From NCBI GenBank assembly GCA_023249795.1, contig JAHFBU010000034.1, forward strand, positions 1 through 10,177: a stretch of DNA of 10,177 bases. Reading direction: 5' to 3'. Positions 6,782 through 10,177 of this stretch are shown here, one piece after another. Made by a program: the position numbers and the translations under genes. The notes below the pieces were generated by a model. That model did not search any database, had not been told where the DNA came from, and saw only the letters and a list, made by a program, of their open reading frames with translations. Position 1 is the first letter of the stretch, and each line of letters begins with the position of its first letter. The stretch is from Syntrophaceae bacterium. Lineage in GTDB: Bacteria > Desulfobacterota > Syntrophia > Syntrophales > UBA5619.

Positions 6782-8602
6782 TTATCGCTCATCGGCGGCA
6801 GGAACCTCTCCCGTCAAGACACCAAGATTCTTCGAGGCATCGCCACCCTCTGGTTTCAGGCGCAGCGCTGTCTGAAGGAGAAATATCGCCTCTTCTCTTT
6901 TCCCCATCGATCCGAGGGCTACGGCAAGATTGTTGAGCAACTCAGGATCGTCAGGCCTCAAAAGCAAGGCTTTCCGGTAACAGAGGACGGCCTCCCCATT
7001 TTTCCCCATCCGCTGCAGAAGATCGCAGAGGTTACGGATTGCTCTATCGTAGTCCGGCTTTATCCGGATCGTCTCCCGAAACAAAGCCTCGGCTTCCGAA
7101 TATTCTCCCTGGATTGCCATAATTTCTCCCAGGTTGTTTTTGGCTTGCGCATAGTTTGGTTTGATCCGCAACGCCTCTCTGAAATGCCCGGCAGCCTGAG
7201 TGTAACTCTTCTGCTCCATCAGGACCGCACCCCAATTGTTATGAGCCACAAAATTTTTATTAGTCACTTCGGTGGCGTGCTTGAAGAGCGTCAGACTGTC
7301 CCGCCAATACCTTGTCTGATTAAAACTGACCAACATGAGGCAGCACAGAAACAGACCCCAGAAAAGAGCATAGAGAATCTTAAATCGAGCGCTTTCACGG
7401 AGCAATTCTCCACTTCCCCAGACAACCATAACTGAAAGACCGATCAGCGGAAGATAGGTGTAACGGTCGGCCATAGCCTGAGATCCCACCTGGATGATTC
7501 CGATCACGGGGATAAGAACACCCAGAAACCAGAGCCAGCCGATCGCCAAGTACGGTTTTGAATTCATTCGGCATCTTACCCAGATGCAAATCACGATCAG
7601 GAATGCCCCCCCGGCAACGATGCTCCAATCAGGCCCGTTGAACGGATAAGGATAAAAAAAGGACATATCAGAAGGATATATGGCCTTCCCCAGATAACGG
7701 ACATAGGAGAACAGCCCATTGGCTAGACGGTGTCCGAGCGGCAAGTGAAGAAACGAGGAAATGGCGCCAGCTTCGCGTTGCGCCTTAAAGGTCAACAAAA
7801 GCGTCAATGAAGAAAGAATCACCAGCGGTACTTTCTCAAGCACAAGCCTAAAAATGGTGGCCTGAGCAAAACGTATTCCGATGCATGCGCCATAAACCTT
7901 TTCAGGAAATAAGCGCTTTACACCCGGCAGATGACCCTGTAAGGACGAATGAATTCGTCCCAGAGGCCAGTGATCCAAAAGCAGGAGCACAAACGGCAAC
8001 GTGACCACGGTAGGCTTCGACATCAATGCCAAGGAAAATAATAGGATGACCGATAAGTACCGGCCCGCTTGAGGTTTCACCGCATACAACAGATAGGCCC
8101 ATATTGTCAGCATCCAGAACAAACCGCTCAGAACATCTTTCCGTCCGGCAACAGACGCGACCGATTCGACGTGCAGCGGATGGATCAAAAAAAGAGCCGC
8201 CACTAAGGCGCTTCGCCAGAAATGCCCCGTCATCCGATTGAAGATAAAAAAAAGAAGAAATCCGCTCAGTAAATGGATGGTCATATTCATCAGGTGATAT
8301 CCACCCGCATCCATACCAAAACATTCCCAATCCAGAAGCAGCGAAAACCAGGTCAGCGGGTGCCAGTTCCCCCCCGCAAACGTCGTAAGTGCCCACGTCA
8401 TCCCGCGTATACTGACTCCATCTGCGATATGGGGGTTATTTGTGACATATAGCTCATCGTCATAACGGATGAAATTGAACTTCCCCACCTGACCGAAGAC
8501 CAGAAAAACACATACGGCAAGAAGGATGCAGACCAATATCGTCTTGCCGTTGCGGTTTATCCAACGATTATTTACAACTGATATGTTCTGAATTATGCTC
8601 AT
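6782..8602 (-). CDS. TMTC-like membrane O-glycosyltransferase with four C-terminal TPR repeats
   Basis: A 606-residue protein with about ten membrane segments (about 20-430) and four TPR units (near 451-484, 485-518, 519-552 and 553-586). The membrane part has the signatures of the bacterial relatives of eukaryotic TMTC proteins (GT105, O-mannosyltransferases that act on cadherins): YDDELYVTNN at 47-56 with an acidic GT-C motif, HPLTWFSLLLD at 81-91, HPLHVESVA at 141-149 with GRKDVLSG at 153-160, KPTVVTLPFVLLLLDHWPLG at 196-215, and QAMADRYTYLPLIG at 375-388. By family analogy it uses a polyprenyl-linked sugar and glycosylates exported protein on the periplasmic side, with the TPRs as substrate binder. 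The sugar and target are unknown; the pilins encoded just upstream are candidates. The ATG at 8602 follows an in-frame TAG by two codons and lacks a clear ribosome site. It is separated from the pilins by a terminator, so it may rely on readthrough or a promoter I cannot identify. Confidence 0.88.
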   Translation of the reverse strand: MSIIQNISVVNNRWINRNGKTILVCILLAVCVFLVFGQVGKFNFIRYDDELYVTNNPHIADGVSIRGMTWALTTFAGGNWHPLTWFSLLLDWECFGMDAGGYHLMNMTIHLLSGFLLFFIFNRMTGHFWRSALVAALFLIHPLHVESVASVAGRKDVLSGLFWMLTIWAYLLYAVKPQAGRYLSVILLFSLALMSKPTVVTLPFVLLLLDHWPLGRIHSSLQGHLPGVKRLFPEKVYGACIGIRFAQATIFRLVLEKVPLVILSSLTLLLTFKAQREAGAISSFLHLPLGHRLANGLFSYVRYLGKAIYPSDMSFFYPYPFNGPDWSIVAGGAFLIVICIWVRCRMNSKPYLAIGWLWFLGVLIPVIGIIQVGSQAMADRYTYLPLIGLSVMVVWGSGELLRESARFKILYALFWGLFLCCLMLVSFNQTRYWRDSLTLFKHATEVTNKNFVAHNNWGAVLMEQKSYTQAAGHFREALRIKPNYAQAKNNLGEIMAIQGEYSEAEALFRETIRIKPDYDRAIRNLCDLLQRMGKNGEAVLCYRKALLLRPDDPELLNNLAVALGSMGKREEAIFLLQTALRLKPEGGDASKNLGVLTGEVPAADER

Positions 8603-8822
8603 TGACTAATCATTTGCGAAGGAATTTCCGTCGGCGGATGAAGCTGGACGCCGTCGACATCCATATACGCCATTCATCCCATCTCATAAAGCATATTTCC
8701 CAAGAAAGCAGGAAGGCAAATGCAAACATCCCGGGAAAGAAGCTGAAACGATGAAATGTTAATGCAGTAAAAAAAGGGCGAGGTAGAATACCCCGCCCTT
8801 TGTCGCTCAAATTGATTTTACG
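8603..8822. other. Spacer between the second pilin and the TMTC-like gene
   Basis: 220 bases without a supported gene. The left two thirds follow the terminator and must hold any separate promoter for the glycosyltransferase genes, but no box pair close to consensus was found. A minus-strand open frame (8610-8810, TTG start) runs through the terminator hairpin and has no ribosome site, so it is not called. Confidence 0.5.
8769..8801 (-). terminator. Intrinsic terminator after the pilin genes
   Basis: On the minus strand an 11-base-pair stem AAAGGGCGGGG / CCTCGCCCTTT (8801-8791 and 8783-8773, with one G-U pair) closes a short AT-rich loop and runs into seven T residues. It begins about 20 bases after the stop codon of the second pilin, a classical Rho-independent terminator. 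It should end most pilin transcripts before the glycosyltransferase genes. Confidence 0.88.
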
Positions 8823-9191
8823 TTAGGGTGTAATTGCCCCTGCAGCATCGACTGAATATGTAATATCGCCAAGGGAGTTAGCAGAGGTCAATGCTAATCC
8901 CGCCTGCGTTGCGGTGCCAACGGTCACGGTCGTGTTCGGTGAGGCCTTGTAGCCATATGCCGTGAGAACCGTCGTATCGACCGACCCGGCCGGAGTGTCG
9001 CTGAAATAGGCCTGCGACGCCGTGTAGGCGTTCTTCGCATCGGCCTTGGCCTGGGAGTTATAGCCCCTCTTTTTGTACGCCGTGAACTGCGGGATGGCAA
9101 TGGCTGCAAGGATACCGATGATCGCGATAACGATCATGAGTTCAATCAGGGTGAAGCCCTTTTCGCTCTTTTTGTAAAATGCACTAATCAT
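8823..9191 (-). CDS. pilA: Type IVa major-type prepilin, second copy of a tandem pair
   Basis: A 122-residue prepilin: a 12-residue leader with KKSEKG, then the prepilin peptidase site G12/F13 and the class III signal FTLIELMIVIAIIGILAA with Glu at mature position 5. The 110-residue mature pilin would be cleaved and N-methylated by PilD, then built into a type IV pilus. The mature part has no cysteine, so the disulfide-closed D-region of Pseudomonas or Neisseria pilins is absent. Aromatic residues are at mature positions 1, 24, 27, 32, 44, 50, 51, 67, 69 and 100. Residues 45-110 contain 20 Ser/Thr out of 66. The ATG at 9191 is chosen over an in-frame GTG at 9248 because AGGAG lies seven bases upstream and because it gives the standard short leader. 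It is about 85% identical to the first pilin (18 differences by eye), 113 bases downstream of it. Confidence 0.95.
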   Translation of the reverse strand: MISAFYKKSEKGFTLIELMIVIAIIGILAAIAIPQFTAYKKRGYNSQAKADAKNAYTASQAYFSDTPAGSVDTTVLTAYGYKASPNTTVTVGTATQAGLALTSANSLGDITYSVDAAGAITP

Positions 9192-9304
9192 TTCTATTCT
9201 CCTTTTTTGCATTTGATAATTGTTGATTCTGGATGATTCCCTTATCACACAACTACCGCTTGGTTTCAGCCATCACCGCCCTTCCCTATCAAATCGCTTT
9301 CACG
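9192..9304 (-). other. Intergenic spacer between the two pilin genes
   Basis: 113 bases with no T-tailed hairpin and no strong promoter. It contains the ribosome site of the second pilin (AAAAGGAG near 9199-9206). A GG-N10-GC pair at 9257-9272 has a poor -12 half (AAGC instead of TTGC), so co-transcription from the upstream promoter is more likely than a second sigma54 promoter. Confidence 0.5.
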
Positions 9305-9673
9305 TTATGGTGTAATTGCCCCTGCGTTATCAACCGAATAAGTGATATCGCCAAGGGAGTTAGAAGAGGTCAATCTTAATCCCGCCTGAGTTGCAGTGGC
9401 AACGGACACGGTCGTATTCGGCGAGGACTTGTAGCCGTACAGTCCGAGAACCGTCGTGGATAACGAACCTGATGGGGTATCGTTAAAATACGCCTGCGCC
9501 GCCGTGTAGGCGTTCTTCGCATCGCTTTTGGCCTGGGAGTTGTAGCCCCTCTTCTTATAGGCCGAGAACTGAGGGATAGCGATAGCCGCCAAGATGCCAA
9601 TGATCGCGATAACGATCATAAGCTCGATCAACGTAAAGCCTGTTTCGTTTTTCTTATAAAACGCACAGATCAT
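9305..9673 (-). CDS. pilA: Type IVa major-type prepilin, first copy of a tandem pair
   Basis: A 122-residue prepilin with a 12-residue leader (KKNETG), cleavage at G12/F13 and the same hydrophobic N-terminal helix as its paralogue, including Glu5 of the mature protein. The mature 110 residues contain no cysteine and have aromatic residues at the same ten positions as the second copy. Residues 45-110 hold 21 Ser/Thr. The start at 9673 is set by AGGGGG six bases upstream; the ATG at 9679 directly abuts that site and the ATG-type start at 9730 has no suitably spaced site. It is the promoter-proximal gene, about 125 bases below the predicted sigma54 start point. No terminator is seen between the two copies, so they are probably co-transcribed. 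Which copy is the main pilus subunit cannot be decided from sequence; both look like major pilins rather than minor ones. Confidence 0.95.
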   Translation of the reverse strand: MICAFYKKNETGFTLIELMIVIAIIGILAAIAIPQFSAYKKRGYNSQAKSDAKNAYTAAQAYFNDTPSGSLSTTVLGLYGYKSSPNTTVSVATATQAGLRLTSSNSLGDITYSVDNAGAITP

Positions 9674-9733
9674 TTTCATCCCCCTGTTGTCGTTGGTAAT
9701 ACATTTAACATGGCTTAATTCTTCAACCATGAG

Positions 9734-9764
9734 TCACAGCACGCTTTCCGCCATTACCTCCTTT
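9734..9764 (-). promoter_or_regulatory. Strong Shine-Dalgarno sequence with a six-codon open frame in the pilin leader
   Basis: AAAGGAGG (9764-9757) is a near-complete anti-16S match in the 5' leader of the first pilin. Two bases later an ATG (9754) opens a six-codon frame, MAESVL, that ends at 9734. The spacing is too short for efficient initiation at that ATG, and no other start is well placed. It may be a leader peptide, a ribosome standby site or chance. Confidence 0.3.
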
Positions 9765-9808
9765 CCCGAGGGTAGCTTCAATAGACAATCCACTATAGTG
9801 AGTTACAG

Positions 9809-9824
9809 AGCAATAATTATACCA
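9809..9824 (-). promoter_or_regulatory. Sigma54 (-24/-12) promoter candidate for the pilin genes
   Basis: Minus-strand TGGTATAATTATTGCT matches TGGCAC-N5-TTGCW with the required GG-N10-GC spacing and an intact TTGCT -12 element. Transcription would start near 9798, leaving a leader of about 125 bases. Sigma54 with the PilS/PilR system is the established control of pilA in Pseudomonas, and RpoN-dependent pilA expression is known in Geobacter. The same bases also form TGGTATAAT, a perfect extended -10 box for sigma70, without a clear -35 box. A 10-base palindrome CACTATAGTG (9791-9800) covers the predicted start point. Confidence 0.6.
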
Positions 9825-10053
9825 CTATTTTCCATGCGATCCTTCCCCCTGCCGAATATTGCTATCGCTTGTCATTTAAGCTGATTAGCAAAATTGGTGC
9901 GCCAGAAGAGTTTTTCCCTTATGCGTTTGTTATCTCTATTTTCCGTCATTTTCACGACATTCAGCGAAATTTCCCCATCAGTTGTTCATTTCCCGCGTAG
10001 GCAACGAGATCAATGTATGATATAGACCAGCCATAACATCGGGGGAAGATCTC
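9825..10053. other. Divergent control region between pilin and queD
   Basis: About 230 AT-rich bases between the pilin promoter candidate and queD. It is where an enhancer-binding activator such as PilR would bind, but I see no repeated site that I can assign. A second sigma54-like sequence at 9887-9904 has the wrong spacing. No open frame here is convincing. Confidence 0.4.
10016..10021 (+). promoter_or_regulatory. Weak candidate -10 box for queD
   Basis: TATGAT matches five of six bases of the sigma70 -10 consensus and lies 32 bases before the queD ATG, giving a leader of about 26 bases. No good -35 box stands at the right distance, so the call is tentative. Confidence 0.25.
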
Positions 10054-10177
10054 ATGTTTGAAGTCACCATCCGAAAATCCTTTTCCGCCGCCCATCTACT
10101 CCGGGAGATCGGCGGCAAGTGCGAAGAGCTGCATGGACACAACTTCATCGTCGAGGTATCAGCTGCCGCGACTGAAC
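10054..10177 (+). CDS. queD: 6-carboxytetrahydropterin synthase QueD, N-terminal part
   Basis: Only 41 codons are present; the gene continues past the right edge. The visible residues carry the core of the 6-pyruvoyl-tetrahydropterin synthase family: FSAAH at 10-14 with zinc ligand His14, and KCEELHGHN at 22-30 with the catalytic Cys23 and zinc ligands His27 and His29. In bacteria the Cys-x3-His-Gly-His form is typical of QueD, which turns dihydroneopterin triphosphate into 6-carboxytetrahydropterin in the pathway to preQ0 and queuosine of tRNA. A PTPS-III or sepiapterin-type relative cannot be fully excluded from this fragment. The ATG at 10054 has a purine-rich GGGGGAAG site at 10041-10048. 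It is divergent from the pilins and probably unrelated in function. Confidence 0.9.
   Translation, partial: MFEVTIRKSFSAAHLLREIGGKCEELHGHNFIVEVSAAATE

Noticed and set aside
8610..8810. Minus-strand open frame of 66 codons between the second pilin and the TMTC-like gene
   Set aside because: It starts with TTG, has no ribosome site, and its first codons are the stem of an intrinsic terminator.
9257..9272. GG-N10-GC pair before the second pilin that could be its own sigma54 promoter
   Set aside because: The -12 half is AAGC instead of TTGC and the -24 half is only partial; chance match likely.
9791..9803. Resemblance to the core of the T7 phage promoter (ACTCACTATAG on the minus strand)
   Set aside because: The upstream half of the T7 promoter is missing and no phage genes are present; coincidence around a short palindrome.
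9887..9904. Second sigma54-like sequence upstream of the pilins (TGGCGC ... TTGCT)
   Set aside because: The GG-to-GC spacing is 12 bases rather than the 10 that sigma54 requires.

Overview
The window most resembles a mesophilic anaerobe of the former Deltaproteobacteria (Desulfobacterota, for example the Syntrophales). That rests on gene content and protein style: a long-type acyl-CoA dehydrogenase and a FadN-like hydroxyacyl-CoA dehydrogenase under a TetR regulator, Geobacter-like type IVa pilins, and a bacterial TMTC-type glycosyltransferase with TPR repeats. It is an inference from family resemblance, not a database result. No rRNA, tRNA, CRISPR array, insertion sequence or phage gene was seen.

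Left part (1-3668, all minus strand): a fatty-acid beta-oxidation operon read right to left as tetR, then a 619-residue acyl-CoA dehydrogenase, then a 3-hydroxyacyl-CoA dehydrogenase that runs off the left edge. Upstream of tetR lies a gene-poor stretch of about 440 bases with a sigma70-like promoter candidate and a cluster of overlapping dyads, a plausible operator for the TetR protein.

Centre (4113-8602, minus strand): three glycosylation-type genes. They are a TMTC-like membrane glycosyltransferase with four C-terminal TPRs, a second GT-C (PMT_2/ArnT-like) membrane protein with three C-terminal TPRs, and a cytosolic GT2 enzyme of the polyprenyl-phosphate sugar synthase type.

Right part (8823-9673, minus strand): two tandem type IVa prepilin genes of identical length (122 residues). 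They are preceded by a good sigma54 (-24/-12) promoter candidate and followed by a strong intrinsic terminator that separates them from the glycosyltransferases. Both mature pilins keep the aromatic positions of Geobacter PilA but carry a longer, Ser/Thr-rich, cysteine-free C-terminal region. Divergent from them, the first 41 codons of queD (queuosine biosynthesis) start at 10054.

The most interesting reading is that the paired pilins and the glycosyltransferases downstream form a surface-filament module: the GT2 enzyme charges a lipid carrier and the two TPR-bearing GT-C enzymes transfer sugars to extracytoplasmic Ser/Thr-rich substrates, possibly the pilins. The link is by location and chemistry only.
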